This document shows positions 8,008-16,089 of a DNA stretch of 64,000 nucleotides, piece after piece. Each line of letters starts with the position of its first letter. Position 1 is the first letter of the stretch. The notes under the pieces were generated by a model that was given only the letters and a program-made list of their open reading frames with translations, did not search any database and was not told the origin of the DNA. Origin of the DNA: Devosia sp. FKR38 (GTDB taxonomy: Bacteria > Pseudomonadota > Alphaproteobacteria > Rhizobiales > Devosiaceae); contig NZ_STGC01000005.1 in assembly GCF_005222805.1 (NCBI RefSeq), positions 2,375,256-2,439,255 on the forward strand. Direction: 5' to 3'. The position numbers were made by a program, and so were the translations under genes.

Positions 8008-9357
8008 ATGAGTTCACATTTCGAAACCGTACCGGAAGCCGCACTGACGGGAAGCCTGCGCGACTTCCGTGCGCCCGAAGGTCCAGACCTGATGAGCCGC
8101 ATTACTGGCTTCTACGAGTGGCAGAACCTGCGCCGCGAGCACCAGCTCTGGCCCTATGCCCGTTCCACCAGCACGGCGCCGACCGCCCATTGCGAGGCGC
8201 GCAGCGACATTGGTGAGACCTTCTCCGGCATCAATTTTGGCAGCCAGGACTATCTGAGCCTGTCCTCCCATCCCGCGCTGAAAGAAGCCGCAATCAAGGC
8301 CATCGACGAATACGGCGTGCACAGCGCCGGTTCGGCCGCACTGCTGGGCAATACCGCCAATTCGCTGCTGCTCGAACAGGGCCTGTCCGAATTCCTCGGC
8401 GGCCGTGAAGTGGTGCTCTATCCCACCGGCTGGGCTGCCGGCTACGGTTCGGTGCAGGGCTTCGTGCGCGCAAATGATCATGTGGTGATGGATATCCTGG
8501 CCCATTCCTGCCTGCAGGAAGGCGCCAAGGCCGCCACGCAGAACATCCACTACCATGGCCATCTCAATCTCGATGCCCTGGCCCGCAAGCTTGAGCGCAT
8601 CCGCGCCAACGATCCCGACAATGGCATCATGGTGGTCACCGAGAGCCTGTTCTCGATGCACTCCGATACGCCCGACATCGGCGCCATGCGCGCCCTGTGC
8701 GACCAGTTCGGCGCCACCCTGCTGGTCGATTGCGCCCATGATCTGGGCTCGATCGGCGATGATGGCCTGGGCCATTTGGGCCTGCAGAACATGATGGACG
8801 CCGCCGATATCATCATCGGCAGCTTCTCCAAGACCTTTGGCTCCAATGGCGGCTTCATTGCCGTCAAGACCAAGGCTGCCGCGGAATATCTCAAGTATTA
8901 CAGCGCCACCCACACCTTCTCCAACGCCCTCTCGCCGGTGCAGGCAGCCTCTGTTCTGGCCGCGCTCAATATCGTGCGTTCCGAGGAAGGCCGCACGCTG
9001 CGCCGCAAGCTGATGGACAATATCCTCTATCTGCGCGCCCAGATGACCAAGGCAGGCCTGGAAACCCTGGGCGATCCCTCGCCCATCGTTCCGGTACGCC
9101 TGGGCCTGGAAGGCGTCGGCCGCTTCGCCTCGCGCAATCTGATGGCCCTGGGCGGCATTGCCAATCTGGTCGAATACCCCGCCGTGCCCCAGGGTGGCGC
9201 CCGCTTCCGCTTCCAGGTGATGGCCTCCCACACCCGTGCCGATATCGACGAGGTCGTCCGCGTCCTGGCCCAGGCCATGCACAGCGCCGACCTCGAATAC
9301 CGCCTGGGCCATGAAGGTCAGCCTGACGCTGGCACCAACGCCACTGCGGCCGCCTGA
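8008..9357 (+). CDS. Alpha-oxoamine-synthase-type PLP enzyme; candidate signal synthase (CqsA/LqsA-like context)
   Basis: This 449-residue fold-type-I PLP enzyme belongs to the BioF/KBL/ALAS/SPT group. Lys275 in 'GSFSKTFGSNGGF' should form the Schiff base, His166 ('DILAHSC') should stack on the cofactor, and Asp241-His244 lie in 'DCAHDLG'. The family condenses an amino acid with an acyl-CoA. The usual D-E/D-A/S-H motif is DCAH here, and the enzyme does not look like ordinary BioF, Kbl, HemA or serine palmitoyltransferase. The ATG at 8008 has GGAG ten bases upstream. A receiver gene follows after 12 bases, and a kinase-receiver pair converges on it. That context resembles cqsA/cqsS and lqsA/lqsS, so synthesis of a diffusible signal is plausible but unproven. 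Confidence 0.78.
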   Translation: MSSHFETVPEAALTGSLRDFRAPEGPDLMSRITGFYEWQNLRREHQLWPYARSTSTAPTAHCEARSDIGETFSGINFGSQDYLSLSSHPALKEAAIKAIDEYGVHSAGSAALLGNTANSLLLEQGLSEFLGGREVVLYPTGWAAGYGSVQGFVRANDHVVMDILAHSCLQEGAKAATQNIHYHGHLNLDALARKLERIRANDPDNGIMVVTESLFSMHSDTPDIGAMRALCDQFGATLLVDCAHDLGSIGDDGLGHLGLQNMMDAADIIIGSFSKTFGSNGGFIAVKTKAAAEYLKYYSATHTFSNALSPVQAASVLAALNIVRSEEGRTLRRKLMDNILYLRAQMTKAGLETLGDPSPIVPVRLGLEGVGRFASRNLMALGGIANLVEYPAVPQGGARFRFQVMASHTRADIDEVVRVLAQAMHSADLEYRLGHEGQPDAGTNATAAA

Positions 9358-9369
9358 TCGGAACTCGCC

Positions 9370-9762
9370 ATGGGTCGCGCCCTCAAACTTCTTGCCGTCG
9401 ACGATGATGCGCCATCGGCTGAACTGATTGTGCGGGTTGCCGAACGCTGCGGCTACGAGGGCTTTGCCACCTCCGATCCGCGTGGCTTCATCAATCTGGT
9501 GGCGGCCCTGCAGCCCGACGTCATCACCGTGGACATCACCATGCCCCACATCGATGCTATCGAGCTGTTCGGCATGCTGGCCCAGCAGCAGTTCGACGGC
9601 GAGATCGTCATCATCAGCGGCCGCGATGAGCAGACCTTGCTCATCGCCCAGCGCGCCGCCGAGGCCCTGGGCCTGCGCCAACCATCGGTGCAGCAGAAAC
9701 CGGTCGATTTTGCCTTCCTGCGCAAGACGCTGAACGCCAATCGCCTCGCCCGCGCCCACTAG
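9370..9762 (+). CDS. Single-domain response regulator (receiver only)
   Basis: This 130-residue CheY-like receiver has an acidic cluster 'VDDDAPS' at residues 10-16, phospho-acceptor Asp55 in 'ITVDITMPH', a conserved Ser in 'VIISGRDE' and Lys in 'QQKPVD'. There is no output domain. It starts 12 bases after the PLP-enzyme stop and is almost certainly co-transcribed with it. It could be phosphorylated by the hybrid kinase at 10256-12139 and act through protein contacts. Confidence 0.88.
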   Translation: MGRALKLLAVDDDAPSAELIVRVAERCGYEGFATSDPRGFINLVAALQPDVITVDITMPHIDAIELFGMLAQQQFDGEIVIISGRDEQTLLIAQRAAEALGLRQPSVQQKPVDFAFLRKTLNANRLARAH

Positions 9763-9784
9763 CAACACGACCAGATGACAACAC

Positions 9785-9815
9785 AAAAGCCCCCGCCATG
9801 CCGGCGGGGGCTTTT
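9785..9815. terminator. Bidirectional Rho-independent terminator between two convergent receiver genes
   Basis: AAAAGCCCCCGCC and GGCGGGGGCTTTT form a perfect stem around a short loop, flanked by A and T tracts. It can therefore end transcription from both the plus-strand receiver gene and the minus-strand kinase-receiver operon. Confidence 0.9.
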
Positions 9816-9840
9816 GTCTGTTCGGCCCGGGGCAAATGCC

Positions 9841-10236
9841 CTAGAGCTGCACCATCGCGGCAGCCGGGGTCTTGGGGCCGAGCACAGCCTGCATCTTGCC
9901 CAGCAAGCGCGGCAGATCCACCGGCTTGGTGTCAAAGTCGATACAGCCGGCTGCCATTGCATTGGCCCGATCCGATTCAAAGGCACTGGCCGTCAGCGCG
10001 ATAATCGGCAACGCCGCAGTCTCGGGGTCGGCGTGAATGCGCCGCGTCGCCTCGCAGCCATCCATCTCGCCCAGTCCGATATCCATCAGGATCACGTCTG
10101 GCATTAGCGCCTTGGCCGCGGCGATCCCCTTGGGGCCATCCTCGGCAAAGCGGATGGAGAAGCCGCGTCGCTCCAGCCGCCGCCCGAGCACATCGCGGTT
10201 GATCGGGTTGTCTTCAACAATCAGCACCAGAGCCAT
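9841..10236 (-). CDS. DivK-like single-domain response regulator
   Basis: This 131-residue receiver reads 'LIVEDNPINRDVLGRRLE' at the N-terminus, carries phospho-acceptor Asp52 in 'ILMDIGLGEMDG' and Lys in 'DTKPVD'. It resembles the DivK/CckA-pathway receivers common in alphaproteobacteria, but a DivK orthologue cannot be claimed from this alone. The ATG at 10236 has GGAAAG upstream. It lies 19 bases downstream of the hybrid histidine kinase gene on the same strand, so the two form an operon and the kinase is its likely partner. Confidence 0.88.
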   Translation of the reverse strand: MALVLIVEDNPINRDVLGRRLERRGFSIRFAEDGPKGIAAAKALMPDVILMDIGLGEMDGCEATRRIHADPETAALPIIALTASAFESDRANAMAAGCIDFDTKPVDLPRLLGKMQAVLGPKTPAAAMVQL

Positions 10237-10255
10237 AGTTCTTTCCGTTCTTTCG

Positions 10256-12139
10256 TCAGACAGCCTTGGCCCGGCCACGCGTTGCCCTGACGGCAGCAAG
10301 CGCAGCTTTGACCTTGGAGGCGTCGAGAGGCTTCATCACCACCCCGTCCGCGCCAGCCGCCAGGGCCTTGCTGCGTTCGGTCAGGATCGAGATCATGAAC
10401 ACCGGAATTCCGGCCGTAATCGGGTCCGCCTTGAGGGCTGCCAACACGTCCCAGCCGTCAAAGCCCGGCATCAGAATATCCAGAAAGATCGCTGCCGGTT
10501 TGACGGTTCGCGCGATCTGCAGCGCCGACTGCGGCGCATCGGTGCAGATGGGGGTGTAGTTTTCCTTGCTGAACAGCCGCTCGGCCAGTTCGAGGAAGTT
10601 GCGGTCGTCGTCCACCACCAGCAGGCGCTCTTGCTTGTCATGGCCCGGCACATGCCCGCTCATGCCGGCGTAACCCGCCTTGCGCTGGCTCGCATCGGCC
10701 TCGCTCTCTTCGAGCATGGCATCGTCTTCATGGGCGCGGCGGCGCACCACATTGAGCAAGATCGGCTCGGCCTTGGCGGGTTCGGGCTGCACCGGCAGTC
10801 GGATGATAAATCGGCTGCCCTTGCCCAGGTCGCTGTCCACGCTGATATCGCCGCCCATCAGGCGGCACAGGTTCTGGCTCAGCGACAGGCCAAGCCCGGT
10901 GCCACCATAGACCGCAGCGATCTTGGAGCTGGCCTGGGTGAAGTTGGAGAACAGCGCGCGCTGCTGTTCCTTGGAAATGCCAATGCCGGTGTCCTTGACC
11001 GATACTTCGATCCATTGGCCGTCCCGTCGCGCGCTCAGCGTGATGGTGCCGTTCTGGGTGAACTTGGTGGCATTCGACAGCAGGTTGAAAATGGTCTGGC
11101 GCAGCTTGGTGGCATCGAGCCGCACCACGCCGATATCGGCATCGCGATTCACCACCAGGCTATTGGTGTTCTTGGCTGCCAATGGCCGCGCCGTGGCCTC
11201 CACCTCGTCGAGCAGCTTGTCCATGTCGACGCTCTCAACATGCAGCGTCATCTTGCCGGCCTCGATCTTGGAGATATCGAGAATGTCATTGACCATGGCC
11301 AGCAGGTGCTTGCCTGCCGCACTGATCTTCTGCAGATCCGCAATCTGCTCGCCACGCCCGTCGAGCTCGGCGTCTTCGAGCAGGATTTCCGAATAGCCCA
11401 GCACCGCATTGAGCGGCGTGCGCAGCTCATGGCTCATCTTGGCCAGGAATTCCGACTTGGCGCCATTGGCGCGCTCGGCCTCGTCCTTGGCGCTGGTCAG
11501 CGCCTTGAGGGTGAACTGGTGCCGGTCGATTTCCTTGATCAGCTCAGATTGGCTGTCCACCACATTGGAGTAATAGGCAGCCATCATGAACACGTAGATA
11601 TTGGCGCCCAGGGCCGACAGCAGCCCGGCCACCACCATGTCGCTGACCGGAATGTTCTCGGGGAATTCGCCAAACAGATACAGGCCATACAGGGCTGCCA
11701 GACCGCCGGTGATCAGGCTGATCACGAATACGCGCGCCGTCCAGGTCGAGCCCAGATACATAAAGGCCAGCAGCGGCACCAGCACCAGCCAGACCAGGAA
11801 CGGTGAACTGGCACCGCCATAGTTATAGGTGCCCCACATCACGCAGAACGTCAGGTTCACCACCGAGGCCATGGCCAGCGGCGTATAGGCACGCGGGAAG
11901 AGCTTCACCAGCGCCAGGAACGGCCAGAAGCCATAGATCGAGGCCGCCAGGATCAGCACATGCGGCCAGGGCTGCGGATCGGCGAACCACAGGAACAACG
12001 GGATGGGCGAGGCGATAATGGGCCCGAAGATATGGCTGATGATGAACATCTGCACGCGCTTGCGCGTGTGCAGGTCAGCAGCCATGTGGGCCGGAATGAA
12101 CCAGTTCACGACCGTCTGGAAGCTCGATTGAATATCCAC
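10256..12139 (-). CDS. Polytopic hybrid sensor histidine kinase
   Basis: This kinase has about six hydrophobic helices in its first 200 residues and no large periplasmic domain. A HisKA domain with the phospho-accepting His near residue 237 ('KMSHELRTPLNAVLG') follows, then a HATPase domain ('NLLSNATKFTQNG', 'DTGIGISKEQQ', 'GGTGLGLSLSQ'). A C-terminal receiver carries Asp near 554 ('FLDILMPGFDGWD'). Six helices, kinase and receiver are also the order in CqsS, which detects a hydrophobic signal in the membrane. The GTG at 12139 with AGG upstream is my preferred start; the frame stays open to a TTG at 12181. The ligand is unknown. Confidence 0.87.
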   Translation of the reverse strand: MDIQSSFQTVVNWFIPAHMAADLHTRKRVQMFIISHIFGPIIASPIPLFLWFADPQPWPHVLILAASIYGFWPFLALVKLFPRAYTPLAMASVVNLTFCVMWGTYNYGGASSPFLVWLVLVPLLAFMYLGSTWTARVFVISLITGGLAALYGLYLFGEFPENIPVSDMVVAGLLSALGANIYVFMMAAYYSNVVDSQSELIKEIDRHQFTLKALTSAKDEAERANGAKSEFLAKMSHELRTPLNAVLGYSEILLEDAELDGRGEQIADLQKISAAGKHLLAMVNDILDISKIEAGKMTLHVESVDMDKLLDEVEATARPLAAKNTNSLVVNRDADIGVVRLDATKLRQTIFNLLSNATKFTQNGTITLSARRDGQWIEVSVKDTGIGISKEQQRALFSNFTQASSKIAAVYGGTGLGLSLSQNLCRLMGGDISVDSDLGKGSRFIIRLPVQPEPAKAEPILLNVVRRRAHEDDAMLEESEADASQRKAGYAGMSGHVPGHDKQERLLVVDDDRNFLELAERLFSKENYTPICTDAPQSALQIARTVKPAAIFLDILMPGFDGWDVLAALKADPITAGIPVFMISILTERSKALAAGADGVVMKPLDASKVKAALAAVRATRGRAKAV

Positions 12140-12200
12140 GACAATGCCTCGCACGATCTGATCATGCGAGAGTGAACGCAACCCTTTGAAAAGAGGTAAA

Positions 12201-12214
12201 CTTGGCTCCCCAAG
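12201..12214 (-). terminator. Possible weak terminator after uxuA
   Basis: CTTGG and CCAAG flank a four-base loop. On the minus strand it is followed by TTTACCTCTTTT. It lies just past the uxuA stop and ahead of the kinase gene. The stem is short, so the call is tentative. Confidence 0.3.
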
Positions 12215-12239
12215 CCCTATCTATCGGCTCTTTTGCGGC

Positions 12240-13451
12240 CTAGAGCCCCAGTCTGGGATGCTCGAACGCCGCCATCACGCCGCGGAGTTCCGCCAGGCCC
12301 TTCATGCGACCGATGGTGGGATAGCCCGGCTGCGAGCGCCGCCCCAGGTCATCAAGAATATCCTGGCCATGGTCGGGGCGCATGGGAATGGAGTGGTCGG
12401 AGCGACCGGCCGCCTTGCGTCGGTTCTCTTCCCGCACAATGGCGGCGATCAGCGCCACCATGTCGGTATCCCCGCCCAGGTGCTCGGCCTCGTAGAACGA
12501 GCCCACGATATCGTCATTGTCGCGCTTGACGTTGCGCAGATGCAGGAAATGCACCTTGTCGCCCAGGCGCTCCATCATGCCCGGCAGGTCATTGTCCGGC
12601 CGCGCACCCAGTGAGCCCGAGCACAGCGTCATGCCATTGGCCGGGCTGTCGACGGCCTCGAGGATATAGCGGTAGTCGTCCTCGGTCGACATCACGCGCG
12701 GCAGACCCAGCAGCGCAAACGGCGGATCATCAGGATGGCAGCACAGCCGCAGCCCCAGATCCTCGGCCACCGGCACCACCTCGTCGAGGAAGTCCACGAA
12801 ATTGGCGCGCAGCCGCTCGCGGCTGATCCCGTCATACTCGGCCAGATGGCCGCGCACATCGTCCAGCGTCATCGATTCCGTCGACCCCGGCAGGCCCATG
12901 GTCACGTTGCGTGCCAGCGCCTTGCGGCCCGGCTCGTCCATATTGCCAAAGCGGCGGGCCGCCTCGTCGGCAATGGCATTGGTATAGTCCGCAGCCGCGC
13001 CAGGCCGCTCCAGGATATGGATGTCGAAGGCGGCAAAGTCATTGATGTCAAAGCGCATGCAGGAGCCGCCATTGGGCACTTCCCAGCGCAGATCGGTGCG
13101 GGTCCAGTCCAGAACCGGCATGAAATTGTAGCAGATCACCTCGACGCCGCTCTCGGCGAGGTTCCGCATCGACACCTTGTAATTGGCGATATGCTCGCGC
13201 CAGGCGTTCTTCTGCTTTTTCATGTCCTCGGTCACGGGCAGGCTTTCCACCACGTCCCAGGTCAGGCCCGACGGCGTGCCATCCTTGCGCGTGCCGATTT
13301 CGGCATGGCGCTTGGCGATTTCCTCGGGCGTCCAGACCACCCCATTGGGCACGTGATGCAGCGCGCTCACCACCCCGGCGGCGCCCACCTGGGTGATGTC
13401 GTCAATGCTGCACAGGTCTTTGGGTCCGAACCAACGCCAGGTCTGTCGCAC
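12240..13451 (-). CDS. uxuA: Mannonate dehydratase
   Basis: UxuA converts D-mannonate to 2-keto-3-deoxygluconate in glucuronate catabolism. The 403-residue product has the family N-terminus 'RQTWRWFGPKD', the block 'CYNFMPVLDWTRTDL', and the metal-site region 'LCCHPDDPP', 'CSGSLGARPDNDL' and 'HLRNVKR'. I chose the GTG at 13451, which has GGAG eight bases upstream and gives the typical family start. An ATG at 13484 would add 11 residues. Its product KDG is also the product of the kdu operon at 14988-17683, so the two units share a pathway endpoint. Confidence 0.93.
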   Translation of the reverse strand: MRQTWRWFGPKDLCSIDDITQVGAAGVVSALHHVPNGVVWTPEEIAKRHAEIGTRKDGTPSGLTWDVVESLPVTEDMKKQKNAWREHIANYKVSMRNLAESGVEVICYNFMPVLDWTRTDLRWEVPNGGSCMRFDINDFAAFDIHILERPGAAADYTNAIADEAARRFGNMDEPGRKALARNVTMGLPGSTESMTLDDVRGHLAEYDGISRERLRANFVDFLDEVVPVAEDLGLRLCCHPDDPPFALLGLPRVMSTEDDYRYILEAVDSPANGMTLCSGSLGARPDNDLPGMMERLGDKVHFLHLRNVKRDNDDIVGSFYEAEHLGGDTDMVALIAAIVREENRRKAAGRSDHSIPMRPDHGQDILDDLGRRSQPGYPTIGRMKGLAELRGVMAAFEHPRLGL

Positions 13452-13465
13452 GTCAACACTCCGAT

Positions 13466-13485
13466 TCTTGTATGGTAGTGCCATG
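13466..13485. promoter_or_regulatory. Candidate GntR-type operator upstream of uxuA
   Basis: CTTGTATGGTAGTGCCA lies 15-35 bases upstream of the uxuA GTG. It shares CTTGTATGRT with a site upstream of the gntR-kdu operon (17780-17800). Two copies next to two uronate units suggest a common operator for the GntR/FCD regulator. The second half-site is poorly conserved, so this is a guess from similarity. Confidence 0.35.
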
Positions 13486-13534
13486 CCACACTGTCGGCTG
13501 GCGGAAAAGCCCCATTCTGCGCCTATGCCAGGGC

Positions 13535-14149
13535 TCAGCGCAGGTCCTTGTCATAGACAAAGCGCGGCATCTCCCATTTGAGCAGGATCGCCGCGACGCG
13601 CAGGCTGAACCCCACCGCCGCAGCGCCGGCGATCACCACATCATGCGGCCAGTTCAAGCTGAGACCGATGAAATAAAGCGTGCCGGTCACCGCAGCCACC
13701 GTCGCATAGAGCTCGCCGCTGAACACCAGGGGCACGTCATTGCACAACACGTCGCGCAGGATGCCGCCGACAATGCCGGTGATCATCCCGGCCACGATCA
13801 CAATCACCGGATGTTGGCCCATTTCCAGCGCCACATTGCAGCCGATGATGGAAAACACCACCAGCCCCAGCGCGTCGAGCAGCAGGAACGGCCAGCGCAG
13901 CCTATGCACCACCCGGGCGATGGCAATGGTGAAGATGGCCGCGCCGCAGGCCAGCACCAGCAGCCACGGATTGGCCACCCAGCTGAGTGGATAATGCCCC
14001 AGGATAATATCGCGTGCCGATCCCCCGCCCAGCGCTGTCACGCAGGCCAGAACGCACACGCCGAACCAGTCCATGCGCCGCCGCCCGGCCGCCAGCGCCG
14101 CCGTCATGGCTTCCACCGTCACGGCGATATAAAAGATCACGGTCAGCAT
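13535..14149 (-). CDS. Trimeric intracellular cation channel (TRIC)/UPF0126-family membrane protein
   Basis: This 204-residue protein of about seven hydrophobic helices contains the duplicated glycine-rich motif of the family, 'TALGGGSARDIILG' near residue 40 and 'GIVGGILRDVLCNDVP' near 125. Bacterial and archaeal relatives form trimeric K+/Na+-permeable channels; several are annotated YicG or UPF0126. The ATG at 14149 has AAGGA upstream, and the frame extends six codons further to 14167. It is divergent from the M15-like gene at 14228. There is no evident link to uronate metabolism. Confidence 0.88.
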   Translation of the reverse strand: MLTVIFYIAVTVEAMTAALAAGRRRMDWFGVCVLACVTALGGGSARDIILGHYPLSWVANPWLLVLACGAAIFTIAIARVVHRLRWPFLLLDALGLVVFSIIGCNVALEMGQHPVIVIVAGMITGIVGGILRDVLCNDVPLVFSGELYATVAAVTGTLYFIGLSLNWPHDVVIAGAAAVGFSLRVAAILLKWEMPRFVYDKDLR

Positions 14150-14227
14150 GCTCGTCCTTGTCGTCAAATCCGGGTTGCCGGGCTGAAGCTACAGTGCAAA
14201 TTGTCCCTGTACAGCCCCGGATACGCC

Positions 14228-14851
14228 ATGCGCCAGCCCCGATCCGTCAAGGCCCTGGAAACACTGGGCCGCGTCCGTCTTTCGGACAGTTTCTTCATGC
14301 GCGATTTTCTCTTCTCGGAAATCGCCGCCATCGCCGGCCTGCCCAATATCCCCGAAGACCCCGACCTCGCCATCGCCGCCGGTTCGGCACTCTGCCAAAA
14401 CCTGCTCGAGCCGCTGCAGGCCCGCTTCGGGCGCCTGGCCATCCGCTCGTCTTATCGCTCGCCCGCGGTCAACGCGTTCGGCAATGCCAATGGCTTCAAT
14501 TGCGCCAGCAATGCCGCCAATTACGCCGGCCACATCTGGGACCATCGCGATGCCGAGGGGCGCATGGGCGCTACCGCCTGCATCGTCGTGCCCCGCTTCG
14601 TTCCCCACTATGAGCGCAGCGGCGATTGGGAGGCCATGGCCTGGTGGGTACATGACCACCTGCCCTACCACGACATGCAGTTCTTTCCCCGCTATGCCGC
14701 CTTCAACCTGACCTGGCGGCAGGAGCCGGTCCGCAGCATCTACAGCTATATCCCGCCGCGCCGGGGCATATTGACCCGGCCCGGCATGCCCAACTGGTCC
14801 GGACGACATGACGCAGCTTACGCTGTCATGCTGACAGAATGCGGGGCGTAG
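14228..14851 (+). CDS. Conserved hypothetical protein, possible M15/hedgehog-fold peptidase relative
   Basis: The protein has 207 residues from the ATG at 14228; the open frame reaches far upstream, but that part overlaps the TRIC gene and is not coding. The segment 'RLAIRSSYRSPAVNAFGNAN' followed by 'NYAGHIWDHRDAEG' and 'GATACIVVPRF' recalls the metal-site layout of D-Ala-D-Ala carboxypeptidase-like M15 folds. The match is loose and the catalytic set is not complete to my eye. There is no signal peptide. The stop codon lies inside a large palindromic element, and the next gene, kdgF, converges on it. Confidence 0.7.
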   Translation: MRQPRSVKALETLGRVRLSDSFFMRDFLFSEIAAIAGLPNIPEDPDLAIAAGSALCQNLLEPLQARFGRLAIRSSYRSPAVNAFGNANGFNCASNAANYAGHIWDHRDAEGRMGATACIVVPRFVPHYERSGDWEAMAWWVHDHLPYHDMQFFPRYAAFNLTWRQEPVRSIYSYIPPRRGILTRPGMPNWSGRHDAAYAVMLTECGA

Positions 14852-14991
14852 ACCGGAAGGATTTCGGGTCAGGCCGAGGCGAAAATGGTGGGCATCGAGA
14901 ACCGGACCGGAGCGTACATCAGTACGTGAGGACCGGAAGCGGAGATGGCAACCATTTGCAGACCGGCCTCACCTGAAAGACAACGGTCTAC
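14848..14991. repeat. Large imperfect palindromic element (about 144 bp) between convergent genes
   Basis: The left arm (14848-14897) and the reverse complement of the right arm (14941-14991) align along nearly their whole length: GTAGACCG at the tips, then TTCRGGT, AGGCCG, AAATGGT and CATC. The centre holds CGTAC-atca-GTACG flanked by ACCGG repeats. The TAG stops of both convergent genes (14849-14851 plus, 14988-14990 minus) lie in the arm tips. As RNA it would fold into one long hairpin from either strand. It is probably a mobile REP/BIME-like intergenic repeat acting as a bidirectional terminator. Confidence 0.7.
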
Positions 14992-15323
14992 ACGAAATCG
15001 GCCCGCATGGGCGTGAACACATCCACCAGCCGCCCGGCTTCCAGAGCCACTACGCCATGCACCACCCCGCCCGGCACGATGAAGCTGCCGCCGGTGCCCA
15101 CAATCTCGGTCTTGCCGCCGATGGTCACCTCAAAGCGCCCTTCGGCCACATAGCTCACCTGGATATGGGGATGGCTATGCAGCGCGCCGACCCCGCCCTT
15201 GTCGAAGCCGAACTCCACCTGCATCAGCTCGGGCGTGTGGATCAGCACGCGGCGCCGATTGCCCGGCGCCACCTCCACCCATGCCGATGCCTCTGCCTGC
15301 GCAAAGAAAACCTGTTCGCTCAT
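14988..15323 (-). CDS. kdgF: KdgF-like cupin, unsaturated uronate ring-opening enzyme
   Basis: This small cupin of 111 residues has metal ligands visible in 'ALHSHPHIQVSYVAEG' (His-x-His, Gln) and a later His in 'VPGGVVHGVVAL'. The C-terminus 'DVFTPMRADFV' is characteristic of KdgF. KdgF speeds conversion of 4,5-unsaturated galacturonate to the linear 5-keto-4-deoxyuronate that KduI uses. The ATG at 15323 has GAGGTG upstream. It starts four bases after the kduD stop, so it is the last gene of the gntR-kduI-kduD-kdgF operon. Confidence 0.85.
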   Translation of the reverse strand: MSEQVFFAQAEASAWVEVAPGNRRRVLIHTPELMQVEFGFDKGGVGALHSHPHIQVSYVAEGRFEVTIGGKTEIVGTGGSFIVPGGVVHGVVALEAGRLVDVFTPMRADFV

Positions 15324-15327
15324 CTGT

Positions 15328-16089
15328 TCACCTCGCCAGCCAGCCGCCATCCACCGGGATGGTGGCGCCATGCATGTAATTGGCGGCACGCGACAGCAGG
15401 AACACCGCCGCATCGCCGATGTCGGACGGCACGCCCCAGCGCCCGGCCGGAATGCGTCCCAGGATGGACGCCGACCGGTCGGGGTCCGCCCGCAGCGCCT
15501 CGGTATTGTTGGTCTCGATATAGCCCGGCGCGATGGCGTTCACATTGATGCCCCGCGCGGCCCATTCATTGGCCAGCAGCCGCGTAATCCCCAGAACCCC
15601 GCTCTTGGAGGCGGTGTAGCTGGCCACCCGAATGCCACCCTGATAGCTGAGCATCGAGGCGACATTGACGATGCGCCCTTGCCGGCCGTCGGCAATCACC
15701 TGCCGCCCAAACGCCTGGCACAGGAAGAACATCGTCTTGAGATTGACGTCCATCACTGCGTCCCAGTCCGCCTCGGTGAAATCGAGCGCATCGGCCCGCC
15801 TGATGATGCCGGCATTGTTGACCAGCCCGTCGATCGGGCCATGCGCCGCCCAGCAGGCATCGAGCATCGCCTGTGCCGCCGCACTCGATCCGAGGTCCGT
15901 GGCAATGGCGATGAAATCGGCCCCGGCCGCCTGCAGCAGCGCCGCCGTCTCGTCCATGCTTGAGCGGCCGACCCCGATCACCCGGCCGCCCGCCTGGCCA
16001 ATGCTCAGCGCAATACCCTGGCCGATGCCGGTATTGGCGCCGGTCACCATGATGGTCTGCCCAGCAAGACTGAATGCCGAGAGATCCAT
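15328..16089 (-). CDS. kduD: 2-dehydro-3-deoxy-D-gluconate 5-dehydrogenase (SDR)
   Basis: KduD reduces 2,5-diketo-3-deoxygluconate to KDG with NAD(P)H. The 253-residue SDR shows the nucleotide motif TGANTGIG near residue 16, 'NNAGIIRR' near 90, the catalytic Ser in 'NVASMLSYQGG', Tyr-x-x-x-Lys in 'SYTASKSG', and 'IAPGYIETNNTEALR', the C-terminal block typical of KduD. Its ATG (16089) shares one base with the kduI stop, which implies coupled translation. Confidence 0.92.
   Translation of the reverse strand: MDLSAFSLAGQTIMVTGANTGIGQGIALSIGQAGGRVIGVGRSSMDETAALLQAAGADFIAIATDLGSSAAAQAMLDACWAAHGPIDGLVNNAGIIRRADALDFTEADWDAVMDVNLKTMFFLCQAFGRQVIADGRQGRIVNVASMLSYQGGIRVASYTASKSGVLGITRLLANEWAARGINVNAIAPGYIETNNTEALRADPDRSASILGRIPAGRWGVPSDIGDAAVFLLSRAANYMHGATIPVDGGWLAR

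Noticed and set aside
13472-14227. N-terminal extension of the M15-like gene in frame from 13472
   Set aside because: It overlaps the TRIC-type gene on the other strand, is His/Gln/Arg-rich without domain features, and the ATG at 14228 starts the protein-like part.
14869-14983. The palindromic element as a tRNA or CRISPR repeat
   Set aside because: It has no cloverleaf or CCA end and there is only one unit in the window, with no repeat-spacer periodicity.
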